DNA from: Pantoea phytobeneficialis
GTDB lineage: Bacteria > Pseudomonadota > Gammaproteobacteria > Enterobacterales > Enterobacteriaceae
Reading direction: 5' to 3'
DNA: 64,000 nucleotides
Assembly (NCBI RefSeq): GCF_009728735.1
Contig: NZ_CP024636.1
Coordinates: 2,247,720 to 2,311,719 of the forward strand
A program made the position numbers and the translations under genes. Below are positions 1-9,351 of this stretch, one piece after another (position 1 is the stretch's first letter; each line of letters opens with the position of its first letter). The notes under the pieces are model-generated. The model was given only the letters and a program-made list of their open reading frames with translations. It had not been told where the DNA came from and ran no database searches.

Positions 1-1
1 C

Positions 2-607
2 GATCGTCTGGAAGCGGTAATTTTTACCCCCACCGACTGGCACCTGCTGCGTAAATGCCCTTGCCCGGTATGGATGGTAAAAGATCAGCCGTGGCCGGAA
101 GGCGGTAAAGCGCTGGTGGCGGTGAACCTCGCCAGCGAAGAACCCCATCATGACGCTCTCAATCAAAAATTGATTCGCGAAACCACCCAGTTGGCCGAAA
201 TGGTCAACCATACCGAAGTGCATCTGGTCGGTGCTTACCCGATTACCCCAATCAATATCGCTATCGAACTGCCGGATTTTGACCCCAGCGTGTATAACGA
301 CGCCATTCGCGGTCAGCATCTGGTGGCGATGAAAGCGCTGCGGCAGAAGTTCTCGATTAGCGAAGAGTTTACCCACGTCGCGAAAGGTTTACCGGAAGAA
401 GTCATCCCGGATATCGCCAGCCATCTTAGTGCCGGTATTGTGGTACTTGGCACCATCGGTCGCACCGGGTTGTCGGCGGCGTTCCTGGGAAATACAGCGG
501 AACAGGTGATTGATCATCTGCGCTGCGATCTGTTGGCCATCAAACCTGATGACTTTAAATCGCCGATCGAGCTTGATGATGATGACGAAGAGGATGATGA
601 CGACTAA
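2..607 (+). CDS. uspE: Universal stress protein E (UspE), C-terminal part
   Basis: The reading frame is open from the first full codon at base 2, so the gene begins before the window; about 201 codons are visible. UspE is a tandem-domain universal stress protein of roughly 316 residues in E. coli, so about the first third is missing. The visible part carries the end of domain 1 ([10 protein letters not shown]) and a complete second domain ending in the nucleotide-binding-type stretch [11 protein letters not shown] and the hydrophobic strand CDLLAIKP. The tail is strongly acidic (a run of D and E). Family knowledge: UspE acts in the cytoplasm in stress resistance, adhesion and motility. It lies tail to tail with pntB, as in E. 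coli neighbourhoods. Confidence 0.93.
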   Translation, partial: DRLEAVIFTPTDWHLLRKCPCPVWMVKDQPWPEGGKALVAVNLASEEPHHDALNQKLIRETTQLAEMVNHTEVHLVGAYPITPINIAIELPDFDPSVYNDAIRGQHLVAMKALRQKFSISEEFTHVAKGLPEEVIPDIASHLSAGIVVLGTIGRTGLSAAFLGNTAEQVIDHLRCDLLAIKPDDFKSPIELDDDDEEDDDD

Positions 608-633
608 CCTGCTGTGCTCGCTGGCAGAAAAAG

Positions 634-658
634 CCGCGCGATAAATCGCGCAGCTACA
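634..658. repeat. REP-like palindromic unit, single
   Basis: One copy of the window-wide repeat with core GCGCGATAAATCGCGC followed by AGCTAC. It lies between uspE and its terminator. The same core recurs at 10.9, 12.6, 34.9, 37.3, 44.3, 51.2 and 60.4 kb, always between or at the ends of genes. Confidence 0.75.
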
Positions 659-665
659 GATAATG

Positions 666-694
666 AAGGGCGACGGTATGTCGCCCTTTTTGTT
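666..694 (+). terminator. Intrinsic terminator of uspE
   Basis: A perfect 9-bp stem (AAGGGCGAC / GTCGCCCTT) with loop GGTAT is followed by a T-rich tail (TTTGTTTT). It sits just downstream of the convergent pntB stop, so it may also act on pntAB transcripts. Confidence 0.85.
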
Positions 695-2083
695 TTATAA
701 CGCGCGCAGAATGCCTTCTACGCTGGCCTTCGCATCACCAAACAACATCTGGGTGTTGTCTTTGAAGAACAGCGGGTTCTGCACCCCGGCATAGCCGGTA
801 TTCATGGAACGCTTAAACACGATAACGTTCTGCGCTTTCCATACTTCCAGGACCGGCATACCCGCAATCGGGCTGCGCGGATCTTCCTGCGCGGCCGGGT
901 TGACGGTGTCGTTCGCGCCGATAACCAGTACGGTGTCGGTATCGCTGAAATCATCGTTGATTTCATCCATCTCCAGCACCACGTCGTACGGTACTTTCGC
1001 TTCCGCCAGCAGCACGTTCATATGACCAGGCAGACGCCCTGCCACCGGGTGGATACCGAAACGTACCTTGATGCCGCGCGCGCGCAGTTTCTCGGTGATT
1101 TCCGCCACCGGATACTGCGCCTGCGCCACTGCCATGCCGTAGCCTGGGGTGATGATCACCGAAGATGACGCTTTCAGCAGTTCAGCGGTTTCTTCTGCGT
1201 TGATTTCGCGGTGTTCACCGGCTTCTTCGCTTTCACCACCGACGCTGGTGTCAGTACCAAAACCACCGGCAATCACGCTAATAAAGGAACGGTTCATCGC
1301 CTTACACATGATGTACGACAGGATGGCACCGCTCGACCCCACTAACGCACCGGTGACGATCAGCAGATCGTTGCTCAGCATAAAACCGGCGGCTGCGGCT
1401 GCCCAGCCTGAGTAGGAGTTCAGCATCGACACCACGACCGGCATATCGGCACCACCGATAGAAGCCACCAGATGCCAGCCAAACGCCAGCGCAATCACGG
1501 TCATCAGCAACAGCGCGAACACCTGTGCGCCGGTACTTTCGGTACGAACAAACCACACCAGCAGCAGGAACGATACCACCAACGCCAGCAGGTTAAGCTT
1601 ATGACGATGCGGCAGCATCAGCGGGCGAGATGAAATCTTACCGCGCAGCTTACCAAAGGCGACAATCGAACCGGTGAAGGTCACCGCACCGATAAAGATA
1701 CCGAGGAACACTTCGGTCAGATGGATATTTTCCATCACCGCCGACAGACCCGGTGCGTGGTCGAGGTAGCTGTTGAAGCCCACCAGTACCGCCGCCAGAC
1801 CCACGAAGCTGTGCAGAATCGCCACCAGCTCCGGCATCTCGGTCATCTCGACTTTCTTCGCCAGACGTACGCCAATCGCACCACCGATCACCATCGCCAG
1901 CAGGATCCACGCAACGTTGCCGCTGTTGGGGCCAAAGATCGTAGCGAGCAGCGCAATCGCCATCCCGCTCATACCAAAAATGTTACCCTGCTTTGACGTC
2001 TCGTGTTTCGAGAGACCTGCAAGGCTGAAAATAAACAGAATCGCGGCAACAATGTATGCTGCAGTGACTAATCCGCCAGACAT
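695..2083 (-). CDS. pntB: NAD(P) transhydrogenase subunit beta
   Basis: PntB is the beta subunit of the inner-membrane proton-translocating transhydrogenase, which uses the proton gradient to move hydride from NADH to NADP+. At 462 residues it has the same length as E. coli PntB. The first ~270 residues are a series of membrane helices (domain II), followed by the soluble NADP(H)-binding domain III with the motif [16 protein letters not shown] and, later, [19 protein letters not shown] sequence. The start ATG has the Shine-Dalgarno AAGGGG and lies 11 nt after the pntA stop, so the two are one operon. Confidence 0.97.
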   Translation of the reverse strand: MSGGLVTAAYIVAAILFIFSLAGLSKHETSKQGNIFGMSGMAIALLATIFGPNSGNVAWILLAMVIGGAIGVRLAKKVEMTEMPELVAILHSFVGLAAVLVGFNSYLDHAPGLSAVMENIHLTEVFLGIFIGAVTFTGSIVAFGKLRGKISSRPLMLPHRHKLNLLALVVSFLLLVWFVRTESTGAQVFALLLMTVIALAFGWHLVASIGGADMPVVVSMLNSYSGWAAAAAGFMLSNDLLIVTGALVGSSGAILSYIMCKAMNRSFISVIAGGFGTDTSVGGESEEAGEHREINAEETAELLKASSSVIITPGYGMAVAQAQYPVAEITEKLRARGIKVRFGIHPVAGRLPGHMNVLLAEAKVPYDVVLEMDEINDDFSDTDTVLVIGANDTVNPAAQEDPRSPIAGMPVLEVWKAQNVIVFKRSMNTGYAGVQNPLFFKDNTQMLFGDAKASVEGILRAL

Positions 2084-2094
2084 GTTGTTACCCC

Positions 2095-3627
2095 TTAATT
2101 CTTACGAAACATTTTCAGCATGCGCTGGGTGACGGTAAAGCCACCAAAGATGTTGATACTGGCGATCAGCACCGCGATAAACGCCAGCAGCGTAACCCAA
2201 CCACCGTGGCCCATCTGCAACACCGCACCAACCACGATAATGCCGGAAATCGCATTGGTGACCGACATCAACGGCGTGTGCAGCGCATGGCTGACATTCC
2301 ACACCACGTAGTAACCCACCACGCAGGAGAGCGCAAACACGGTAAAGTGCGACAGGAACTCCGGTGGCGCTACATTCGCCAGGCAGGCGAACAACACCAC
2401 GGCCAGCGCCAGCAGCACCAACTTACGCCACGGTGACGCCGGTTTCTGCTCGACTTTCTCTTTCGGCGCGACGGCAGCCGGTGCCGCTTTTGGCGCAGCA
2501 GATACCTGAATCGGCGGAGCCGGCCAGGTGACTTCGCCTTCACGGATGACGGTGACACCACGAATCACCACGTCTTCGAAATCAACGGTGATTTGACCGT
2601 CTTTCTCTTTACACAGCAGCTTCAGCAGGTTCACCAGGTTGGTGCCGTACAACTGGGATGACTGGGTCGGCAGACGGCTTGGCAGATCGGTATAACCGAT
2701 GATCTTCACGCCGTTTTCGGTCAGTGTGACTTTATCCGCCACGGTCAACTCGCAGTTACCGCCGGTTTGTGCCGCGAGATCGACGATCACGCTACCCGGT
2801 TTCATGCTGGCGACCATCTCTTTGGTGATCAGTTTCGGTGCCGGACGGCCAGGGATCAGGGCGGTGGTGACAATGATGTCGACCTCTTTCGCCTGATTAG
2901 CAAACAGCTCCATCTCTGCCTTAATAAAGGCTTCTGACATCACTTTAGCGTAACCGTCGCCGCTGCCCGCTTCTTCCTCGAAGTCCAGCTCAAGGAACTC
3001 GGCGCCCATACTCTGCACCTGTTCCTTCACTTCCGGACGGGTATCAAAGGCACGCACGATAGCGCCAAGACTGCCCGCCGCACCGATCGCAGCCAGACCC
3101 GCCACGCCTGCACCAATCACCATCACTTTGGCGGGCGGCACTTTACCTGCGGCGGTGATCTGTCCGGTAAAGAAGCGGCCAAATTCGTGGGCGGCTTCAA
3201 CGATAGCGCGATAGCCCGCAATATTCGCCATGGAGCTGAGTGCGTCCAGTGCCTGAGCACGCGAAATACGCGGTACTGAATCCATTGCCATTACGGTCAC
3301 GTTACGTGCCGCGAGTTTCTCCAGCAGCGCCGGGTTCTGCGCAGGCCAGATAAAGCTCACCAGCGTGCTACCTGCACGCGTCAGGGCAATCTCGTCATCA
3401 TCAGGTGCATTCACTTTCAGCACGATATCAGACTGCCACACCGCGTCGGTGTTGCTGATGGTCGCGCCTGCGGCAACAAAACTGTCATCATCGAAGCTGG
3501 CCCGAATACCTGCGCCCTGCTCGATGGTTACGCTGAATCCCAGCTTGATCAGTTGCTCAACGGTTTTCGGCGTGGCAGCCACGCGCGATTCGTTGGCTAA
3601 CCGCTCTTTGGGTATCCCAATTAACAT
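2095..3627 (-). CDS. pntA: NAD(P) transhydrogenase subunit alpha
   Basis: The alpha subunit carries the NAD(H)-binding domain I and four membrane helices of domain II. The first ~375 residues show the alanine-dehydrogenase-like domain with the nucleotide motif [15 protein letters not shown] and the loop [10 protein letters not shown]; the C-terminal ~110 residues are hydrophobic. I chose the ATG at 3627 (protein begins [10 protein letters not shown], 510 residues, the E. coli length). It follows AAAGGAAACAGT, whereas an upstream in-frame ATG five codons earlier overlaps that ribosome binding site. pntB follows 11 nt later. PntAB is a main source of NADPH. Confidence 0.97.
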   Translation of the reverse strand: MLIGIPKERLANESRVAATPKTVEQLIKLGFSVTIEQGAGIRASFDDDSFVAAGATISNTDAVWQSDIVLKVNAPDDDEIALTRAGSTLVSFIWPAQNPALLEKLAARNVTVMAMDSVPRISRAQALDALSSMANIAGYRAIVEAAHEFGRFFTGQITAAGKVPPAKVMVIGAGVAGLAAIGAAGSLGAIVRAFDTRPEVKEQVQSMGAEFLELDFEEEAGSGDGYAKVMSEAFIKAEMELFANQAKEVDIIVTTALIPGRPAPKLITKEMVASMKPGSVIVDLAAQTGGNCELTVADKVTLTENGVKIIGYTDLPSRLPTQSSQLYGTNLVNLLKLLCKEKDGQITVDFEDVVIRGVTVIREGEVTWPAPPIQVSAAPKAAPAAVAPKEKVEQKPASPWRKLVLLALAVVLFACLANVAPPEFLSHFTVFALSCVVGYYVVWNVSHALHTPLMSVTNAISGIIVVGAVLQMGHGGWVTLLAFIAVLIASINIFGGFTVTQRMLKMFRKN

Positions 3628-4167
3628 ACTGTTTCCTTTCATCGGTTAAAGGATGAGGGTCTGTAAGCGGCACAAGCTCATGCAACTGAAACAATGTTTC
3701 AGCTACTTATGAGCGAAATGCGCAATGTAACAAAGTCTTTATAACCTACTGAAAATATGAATAGCGATCCACAGCGATAATGCATACTTATGACATTCAC
3801 ACAAATATTCAGAAGCAAAGATTGATTGCCGCGTTTTGCCACTAGATTTCGGCCATAATAAAAAATTATATGCTGAGCAAAATCGTGTCACGGCGAATTA
3901 AGTGTTATTAAAAACCTTTATTTAACAATGCTTTAACTATTACGGTACTAAGTATTACCAGATTTAGTGGTAACGCGCACAAAAAAACGCCATAGCAGAT
4001 AGTGATGACAACCAAATGAATAATTCGGGATGATTGTCAATTCAGGCCGCATAAATTGGCTGAGACAGGCTGATTATTACATGCAATAATCAGCGGCTAA
4101 TCTGTTATACATCAAGAGTCCAGCACGTTTTCGTACTCATTTTTGCGTAAGGCGAAGGATCATTTTT
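3628..4167. other. Divergent intergenic region pntA / ydgH
   Basis: This 540-bp AT-rich region separates divergent pntA and ydgH. It must hold promoters for both. I see a 17-bp palindrome at 3686-3702 on the pntA side and a TTATAC-like -10 near the ydgH side. No convincing gene, small RNA or repeat was recognised in the central part. Confidence 0.6.
3686..3702. promoter_or_regulatory. Perfect palindrome upstream of pntA, possible operator
   Basis: CTGAAAC-AAT-GTTTCAG has perfect 7-bp arms around a 3-nt centre, about 60 nt upstream of the pntA start. The half-site TGAAAC with a 3-nt spacer resembles, from memory, the IclR-type KdgR box. It also resembles a Cra half-site, but the spacer does not fit Cra. 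The palindrome itself is seen directly; the regulator is a guess. Confidence 0.4.
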
Positions 4168-5121
4168 ATGAAGCTGAAGAACACCATTCTGGCGTCCACC
4201 TTGTTATCTCTGCTGGCAGCCAATGCGTTTGCTGCGCAGGAACTGACGCCGGAAAAAGCGGCCGCGTTGAAGCCATTCGAACGTATTAATATCACCGGCC
4301 GTTTCAACGCCATTGGCGACGCTGCTGACGCTGTCTCAAAACGTGCAGACGAATTGGGCGCAGCCTCTTTTTATATCCAGGGCATCAACGATGCCACCGG
4401 TAACAGTGGTAACTGGCGTGTGACGGCTGACCTGTATCATGCCGATGCCCCAGAAGCGTCCAAAACGACGGAATACCTGACCTACAACGGCGTTAAAGCG
4501 CTGCCGAAAGCGGAAGCCTACCGTCTGGAACCGTTCGATACCGTTTCCGTCAGCGGCTTCTTTTCCAGCCAGCCGGACGTCAACGACGCCATTTCGAAAG
4601 CGGCCAAAGAGAAAGGTGCGGCTTCCTTCTTTATTATTCGTCAAATTGACGCCAACAACGGTGGCAACCAGTACGTGACGGCCTATGTCTACAAGGCCGA
4701 TGCCAAAGAACGTAAGGTACAAAGCCCGAACCTGATTCCGGCCGATTCTGAAGCCGGTAAAGCTGCGCTGGCAGCCGGTGGCGCAGAAGCGAAGAAAGTG
4801 GAGATCCCGGGTGTTGCTTCATCAGAAACGCCAAGCAACAGTGTAGGTCGTTTCTTTGAAACCCAATCCTCCACCGGCCAGCGCTATACCGTCACCCTGC
4901 CAAACGGCACCAAAATTCAGGAAGTGAATGCCATCACGGCGGCACAAATGCAGCCGTTTGATACCGTGACCTTTACCGGCCACTTCGGTTCACCGACTGA
5001 GATCTCTGAAGAAGTGGCAAAACGCGCCGCGGATAAAGGGGCGAAGTTCTACCATGTCACCCGTCAGTGGCAGAACCAGAGCGGCGGTAACCTGACCGTC
5101 ACGGCTGATCTGTTCAAGTAA
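4168..5121 (+). CDS. ydgH: Periplasmic YdgH/BhsA/McbA-like protein with three DUF1471 domains
   Basis: The protein has 317 residues and begins with a clear Sec signal peptide (cleavage after ANAFA, about residue 22). Three copies of a ~55-residue domain follow, each starting with a phrase such as KPFERINITGRF, EPFDTVSVSGFF or QPFDTVTFTGHF and ending with a VTADLY / VTAYVY / VTADLF strand. This is the YdgH (DUF1471) fold, usually present once in small stress proteins and three times in YdgH. The ribosome binding site is AAGGA. In E. coli ydgH also lies between pntA and ydgI. Family knowledge links YdgH to envelope and secretion phenotypes; the exact role is not settled. Confidence 0.93.
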   Translation: MKLKNTILASTLLSLLAANAFAAQELTPEKAAALKPFERINITGRFNAIGDAADAVSKRADELGAASFYIQGINDATGNSGNWRVTADLYHADAPEASKTTEYLTYNGVKALPKAEAYRLEPFDTVSVSGFFSSQPDVNDAISKAAKEKGAASFFIIRQIDANNGGNQYVTAYVYKADAKERKVQSPNLIPADSEAGKAALAAGGAEAKKVEIPGVASSETPSNSVGRFFETQSSTGQRYTVTLPNGTKIQEVNAITAAQMQPFDTVTFTGHFGSPTEISEEVAKRAADKGAKFYHVTRQWQNQSGGNLTVTADLFK

Positions 5122-5129
5122 TCTCCCTA

Positions 5130-5151
5130 CAGGGCGGCACCCGTCGCCCTG
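5130..5151 (+). terminator. Hairpin after ydgH
   Basis: CAGGGCG / CGCCCTG, a perfect 7-bp stem, lies 9 nt after the ydgH stop. The T-run is poor (CTATTTGC), so termination may be weak. Confidence 0.5.
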
Positions 5152-5328
5152 CTATTTGCATAAATGCTGAGCATCTCTGCATCATCATGCATTGCCTTCC
5201 CGTGTTGCACTCCGTAGAATCTGCCGCCTGATTTTCAGGGTATTCCGTGTTAACGACGGCAATTCGTCGCATTAATCTCCAGCGGAATCGTTTTTACCCA
5301 GCAGACTCTGCTGTTCAGGAATGGCGTT

Positions 5329-6720
5329 TTGGATAAAAAATTAGGTCTTAGCGCGCTCACCGCGCTGGTGCTCAGTTCAATGCTCGGCGCAGGGGTATTT
5401 AGCCTGCCACAAAATATGGCCGCAGTTGCCGGTCCTGCGGCATTGCTGATTGGCTGGTTAATCACCGGCGTCGGAATTCTGTTGCTCTCACTGGCGATGC
5501 TGTTTCTGACGCGTCTGCAACCGGAGCTGGATGGCGGCATCTTCGCCTATGCGCGTGCCGGATTTGGTGAGTTGATGGGCTTCTGCTCTGCGTGGGGCTA
5601 CTGGCTGTGCGCAGTGATAGCCAACGTCTCCTATCTGGTGATTGTTTTTTCCGCCCTGAGTTTTTTCACTGACAGTCCGGGTCATGTGGTCTTTGGTGAC
5701 GGCAACACCTGGCAGGCGATGCTCGGTGCATCGGTGCTGTTGTGGCTGGTCCACGCCCTGGTGCTGCGCGGGGTGCAGACGGCAGCCAGCATCAATCTGT
5801 TGGCAACTCTGGGTAAACTGGTGCCGTTGCTGCTGTTTGTGGTGCTGGCCGTGCTGGCGTTTAACCTCGACCGTTTCCGTCTCGATTTCACTGGCGTTGC
5901 CCTGGGCAAACCGCTGTGGGAACAAGTAAAGCAGACCATGCTGATTACCTTGTGGGTATTTATCGGCGTGGAAGGTGCAGTGGTGGTGTCAGCTCGCGCC
6001 CGCCATAAGAAAGATGTCGGACGCGCCACCCTGCTGGCAGTGCTGGCGGCGCTGCTGGTGTATCTGCTGGTGACGTTGCTGTCGCTTGGCGTGGTGCCGC
6101 GTGCCGAACTGGCGCAGATGCGCAATCCCTCGATGGCGGGCTTAATGCAGCATCTGATCGGCCACTGGGGTGACGCGGTGATTGCCATCGGGTTGATTAT
6201 CTCGGTGTGCGGCGCTTATCTGAGCTGGACCATTATGGCAGCCGAAGTGCCGTTCCTCGCGGCGCAGCAAGGGGCCTTCCCGCGCAGCATCGCCCGCCAG
6301 AATCGCCACAACGCGCCTGCGGCATCGCTATGGCTCACCAACGCTAGCGTTCAGGTCTGTCTGATTCTGATTGCCGTCACCGGCGCCGATTACAATACCT
6401 TGCTGACCATCGCGTCCGAGATGATCCTCGTGCCCTATCTGCTGGTTGGCCTTTACCTGATCAAGGTGGTACGCGGCCAGCAGAAACCGTTATTGATGCT
6501 GACCGGCATCGGTGCCAGCCTGTATGGCATCTGGCTGCTGTACGCCTCTGGTCCACTGCATCTGCTGCTTTCGGTGGTGCTGTACGCGCCGGGTGTGTTG
6601 CTGTTTCTCTATGCGCGCCGTGGCGGCCGTGCCAGCAACGCGCTGTCACAGCTGGAACGTATCGCGATTATGATGTTGATGGCCGCGTCCCTGCCCGCCG
6701 TGTGGCAGCTGGCGAATTAA
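5329..6720 (+). CDS. ydgI: Basic amino acid / polyamine antiporter of the APC family (YdgI/ArcD-like)
   Basis: This is a 463-residue inner-membrane protein with about 12 hydrophobic segments. It opens with KLGLSALTALVLSSMLGAGVF, the GxG-type first-helix motif of APC transporters. It matches E. coli YdgI in length, in sequence (DGGIFAYARAGFGELMGF, WVFIGVEGAVVVSARAR) and in position downstream of ydgH. The ArcD subgroup exchanges arginine and ornithine; the substrate here is not shown by sequence. The start is TTG at 5329, with CAGGA 8 nt upstream; a nearby ATG is out of frame. The stop overlaps the stop of the convergent gene that follows (TTAA shared). Confidence 0.9.
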   Translation: MDKKLGLSALTALVLSSMLGAGVFSLPQNMAAVAGPAALLIGWLITGVGILLLSLAMLFLTRLQPELDGGIFAYARAGFGELMGFCSAWGYWLCAVIANVSYLVIVFSALSFFTDSPGHVVFGDGNTWQAMLGASVLLWLVHALVLRGVQTAASINLLATLGKLVPLLLFVVLAVLAFNLDRFRLDFTGVALGKPLWEQVKQTMLITLWVFIGVEGAVVVSARARHKKDVGRATLLAVLAALLVYLLVTLLSLGVVPRAELAQMRNPSMAGLMQHLIGHWGDAVIAIGLIISVCGAYLSWTIMAAEVPFLAAQQGAFPRSIARQNRHNAPAASLWLTNASVQVCLILIAVTGADYNTLLTIASEMILVPYLLVGLYLIKVVRGQQKPLLMLTGIGASLYGIWLLYASGPLHLLLSVVLYAPGVLLFLYARRGGRASNALSQLERIAIMMLMAASLPAVWQLAN

Positions 6721-7130
6721 TGCGGCTTGCCGGGAATGGTGACACACAGCAGGTCGCCCTGCTGTGTCAGGTTGAGCGGCTTACGGTATTCATGATGGAT
6801 AGCGTCAAGCTGCTCCGTCGACAGCGGATAAGGTAACTGGATATCAAAGCGGCTGATGTGCTGCTGTTCAGCAAGGGTAATCAGGCGAGCAATGTTAATC
6901 TCGTCACTGACCTGGGTTGAAATGATTTGTAATGCTAATTCTTTCAGATGGTCATCGCTGGCCTGTAAACTGTGCGCTGATTTACGGGTGACCATGCCGA
7001 AAATTGGCAACACTCCATAGATAGCATCGACGAAGCTCCAGCGTTTTTTACACGAGGCGGAAAGGAAATCACTGTAATTGAAGCAGATGCGGTCACTGTA
7101 TCCGGCTGAAGCCAGCTCTTTATCAGACAC
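6717..7130 (-). CDS. Hypothetical protein, 137 residues
   Basis: I do not recognise this protein. I place the start at GTG 7130 because AGGAGG lies 9 nt upstream; a longer form from an upstream start would overlap that site. The protein is soluble and mixed alpha/beta by eye. It has a cysteine-containing N-terminal third (DRICFNYSDF, SASCKKRW) and a C-terminal half rich in helices (DEINIARLITLAEQQ) ending PGKPH. There is no signal peptide or membrane segment. It occupies the place of folM-ydgC in E. coli, between ydgI (convergent, stops overlapping by 4 bases) and rstA (divergent). A link to RstAB is possible only from position. Confidence 0.65.
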   Translation of the reverse strand: MSDKELASAGYSDRICFNYSDFLSASCKKRWSFVDAIYGVLPIFGMVTRKSAHSLQASDDHLKELALQIISTQVSDEINIARLITLAEQQHISRFDIQLPYPLSTEQLDAIHHEYRKPLNLTQQGDLLCVTIPGKPH

Positions 7131-7244
7131 CCTCGCACTCCTCCTGTTTTTCATTACGGTTCCGAACCTTGCGCTACAACGCGTCGGTAATAATGGCACA
7201 TTTCACCGTGCGGATACCAGAGAGCAAAGGATATTTCGTGCTGT

Positions 7245-7277
7245 AGCATAGAGCTGAAAGGCCGAAAAAGCTATGCT
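7245..7277. promoter_or_regulatory. Inverted repeat in the rstA leader
   Basis: AGCATAG and CTATGCT form perfect 7-bp arms 19 nt apart, ending 30 nt before the rstA start. It could be a leader hairpin or a regulator site. No regulator can be named. Confidence 0.35.
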
Positions 7278-7307
7278 GCTGTCCATACTCACCAGTCGCA
7301 GTGGATT

Positions 7308-8033
7308 ATGAACAAGATTGTATATGTGGAAGATGAACCGGAAGTCGGCGAACTGATTGCCGCCTACCTTGGGCGTCATGATATTGACGTGATCGTGGAA
7401 ACGCGCGGCGATCGCGCTGAAGCCACCATTGCCGCTGCGGATCCTGACCTGGTGATGCTGGATATCATGTTACCAGGGAAAGACGGTATGACCCTGTGTC
7501 GCGACTTACGCGCCAGCTGGCAAGGACCGATTGTGTTGCTGACCTCGCTGGATAGCGATATGAACCACATTCTGGCGCTGGAAATGGGTGCCAACGACTA
7601 TATTCTCAAAACCACCCCACCCGCTGTGCTGCTGGCACGTCTGCGTCTTCATTTACGCCAGGCGCACATCGGCCAGCCGGAAATCGCACCGGCGGTCCAA
7701 AGCTCGCAAAAAGTGTTGCGTTTTGGCTCGCTGACCATCGATGCGCTGAATCGTCAGGTCACGCTGTTTGATGAAAACATCACCCTGTCGACCGCTGATT
7801 TCGATCTGCTGTGGGAGCTGGCGAACCACGCCGGACAGATCCTCAATCGCGATGCGCTGTTACAAACCCTGCGTGGCGTCAGCTATGACGGGATGGATCG
7901 CAGCATTGATGTGGCAATTTCGCGCCTGCGCAAAAAATTGTACGACAGCGCAACCGAGCCGTTTCGCATCAAAACCATCCGTAACAAAGGTTATCTGTTC
8001 GCGCCGCAGGCCTGGGATACCCGAACCGCATGA
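7308..8033 (+). CDS. rstA: Two-component response regulator RstA
   Basis: This is a 241-residue OmpR-family regulator. The receiver domain (about 1-115) has the acidic pair in VEDEPE, the phosphorylated aspartate D52 in VMLDIMLPGKDG, and K in the loop YILKTTPP. The C-terminal winged helix (about 135-235) contains LSTADFDLLWELANHAG and the recognition region DVAISRLRKKL. It matches E. coli RstA throughout. The last four bases overlap the rstB start (ATGA), so the two are translationally coupled. RstA is known to bind TACATNTNGTTACA boxes and to activate asr; a near-perfect box lies before asr at 10927. Confidence 0.97.
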   Translation: MNKIVYVEDEPEVGELIAAYLGRHDIDVIVETRGDRAEATIAAADPDLVMLDIMLPGKDGMTLCRDLRASWQGPIVLLTSLDSDMNHILALEMGANDYILKTTPPAVLLARLRLHLRQAHIGQPEIAPAVQSSQKVLRFGSLTIDALNRQVTLFDENITLSTADFDLLWELANHAGQILNRDALLQTLRGVSYDGMDRSIDVAISRLRKKLYDSATEPFRIKTIRNKGYLFAPQAWDTRTA

Positions 8034-9337
8034 GAAAGCTCTTTATCCAGTTCTATCTGCTGCTGTTTGTCTGTTTTCTGGTGATGACCCTGCTGGTTGG
8101 GCTGGTGTACAAATTCACGGCCGAACGCGCCGGACGCCAGTCGATGAACGATTTAATGGCCAGCTCACTGTTTCTGATGCGCAGCGAGTTGCGCGAGATC
8201 CCGCCACATGACTGGAACAAAACCATTCGTAGCCTCGATCTCAACCTCTCGTTTGACCTGCACATCGAGCCAATGAGTAAATATGAACTTGATGAGCTGA
8301 ATATGAAGCGGTTGCGCGCGGGGGAAATCGTCGCGCTCGACGATCAATACACCTTCCTGCAACACATCCCGCGCAGCCACTATGTATTGTCGGTCGGCCC
8401 GATCCCTTATCTGTTTTATCTGCACCAGATGCGCCTGCTGGATATCGCGTTGCTGGCGTTTATCGGCATGTCGCTGGCATTGCCGGTGTTTATCTGGATG
8501 CGCCCGCACTGGAAAGAGATGCTGCGGCTGGAAAAAGCTGCGCAGCGCTTCGGCCGCGGCGAGCTGGACGTACGTACCCATTTCGACAGCACCTCCAGCC
8601 TGTTCCGCCTCGGCGTGGCTTTCAACCAGATGGCTGATAACATCAACACGCTGGTCGCCAGCAAAAAGCAGCTGATTGACGGCATCGCCCACGAATTACG
8701 CACCCCGCTGGTACGCCTGCGTTACCGCCTGGAGATGAGCGAAAACCTCAGCGAAAGCGAATCTGCCGCGCTTAATCGTGACATCGGGCAGCTGGAGAGT
8801 CTAATTGAAGAGTTGCTCACCTATGCACGTCTCGACCGCCCTCGGGTCGACCTGAGCCTGAAATCGTTCGATCTTGCTGAATGGCTGCGGCTGCATATTG
8901 AAGATGTACAGGCGATCAATCCACAGGCGCAAATCGATCTCGACATTCCGCAACGTGAAAACTACGGCGTTGCCGACACCCGTTTGATGGAACGCGTACT
9001 GGATAACCTGGTCAACAATGCGCTGCGCTACGCCCAGTCACGGTTGCGTGTCAGCCTGTGGTTTGACGGCAGCGTTGGTTGTTTGCAGGTGGAGGATGAT
9101 GGCCCCGGCATCCCGCAGGAAGAACGCGAACGCGTGTTTGAACCCTTTGTACGACTCGATCCCAGCCGCGATCGCGCCACCGGGGGTTGTGGTCTGGGGC
9201 TGGCGATTGTCCACTCCATCGCGCTGGCGTTGCAGGGCAACGTCACCATTGAAAGCAGCCCGCTGGGCGGAGCCAGCGTTCGCTTTTGCTGGCCGGTTGA
9301 CTTACCGTTGCGGGAAATCCCCTCGCGCTTAACTTAA
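8030..9337 (+). CDS. rstB: Sensor histidine kinase RstB
   Basis: The 435-residue membrane kinase partners RstA. Two membrane helices (about 5-27 and 137-157) flank a periplasmic domain. A HAMP linker follows, then the dimerisation/phosphoacceptor helix with H221 in DGIAHELRTPLVRL. The ATPase boxes are NNALRYA (N), DDGPGIP (G1), FEPFVRLDPSRD (F) and GGCGLGLAIV (G2). All catalytic boxes look intact. It overlaps rstA by ATGA. In E. coli the system responds through PhoPQ and acid. Here the next gene is a carboxypeptidase rather than tus. Confidence 0.97.
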   Translation: MRKLFIQFYLLLFVCFLVMTLLVGLVYKFTAERAGRQSMNDLMASSLFLMRSELREIPPHDWNKTIRSLDLNLSFDLHIEPMSKYELDELNMKRLRAGEIVALDDQYTFLQHIPRSHYVLSVGPIPYLFYLHQMRLLDIALLAFIGMSLALPVFIWMRPHWKEMLRLEKAAQRFGRGELDVRTHFDSTSSLFRLGVAFNQMADNINTLVASKKQLIDGIAHELRTPLVRLRYRLEMSENLSESESAALNRDIGQLESLIEELLTYARLDRPRVDLSLKSFDLAEWLRLHIEDVQAINPQAQIDLDIPQRENYGVADTRLMERVLDNLVNNALRYAQSRLRVSLWFDGSVGCLQVEDDGPGIPQEERERVFEPFVRLDPSRDRATGGCGLGLAIVHSIALALQGNVTIESSPLGGASVRFCWPVDLPLREIPSRLT

Positions 9338-9351
9338 CAAGGAGTTTGCCT

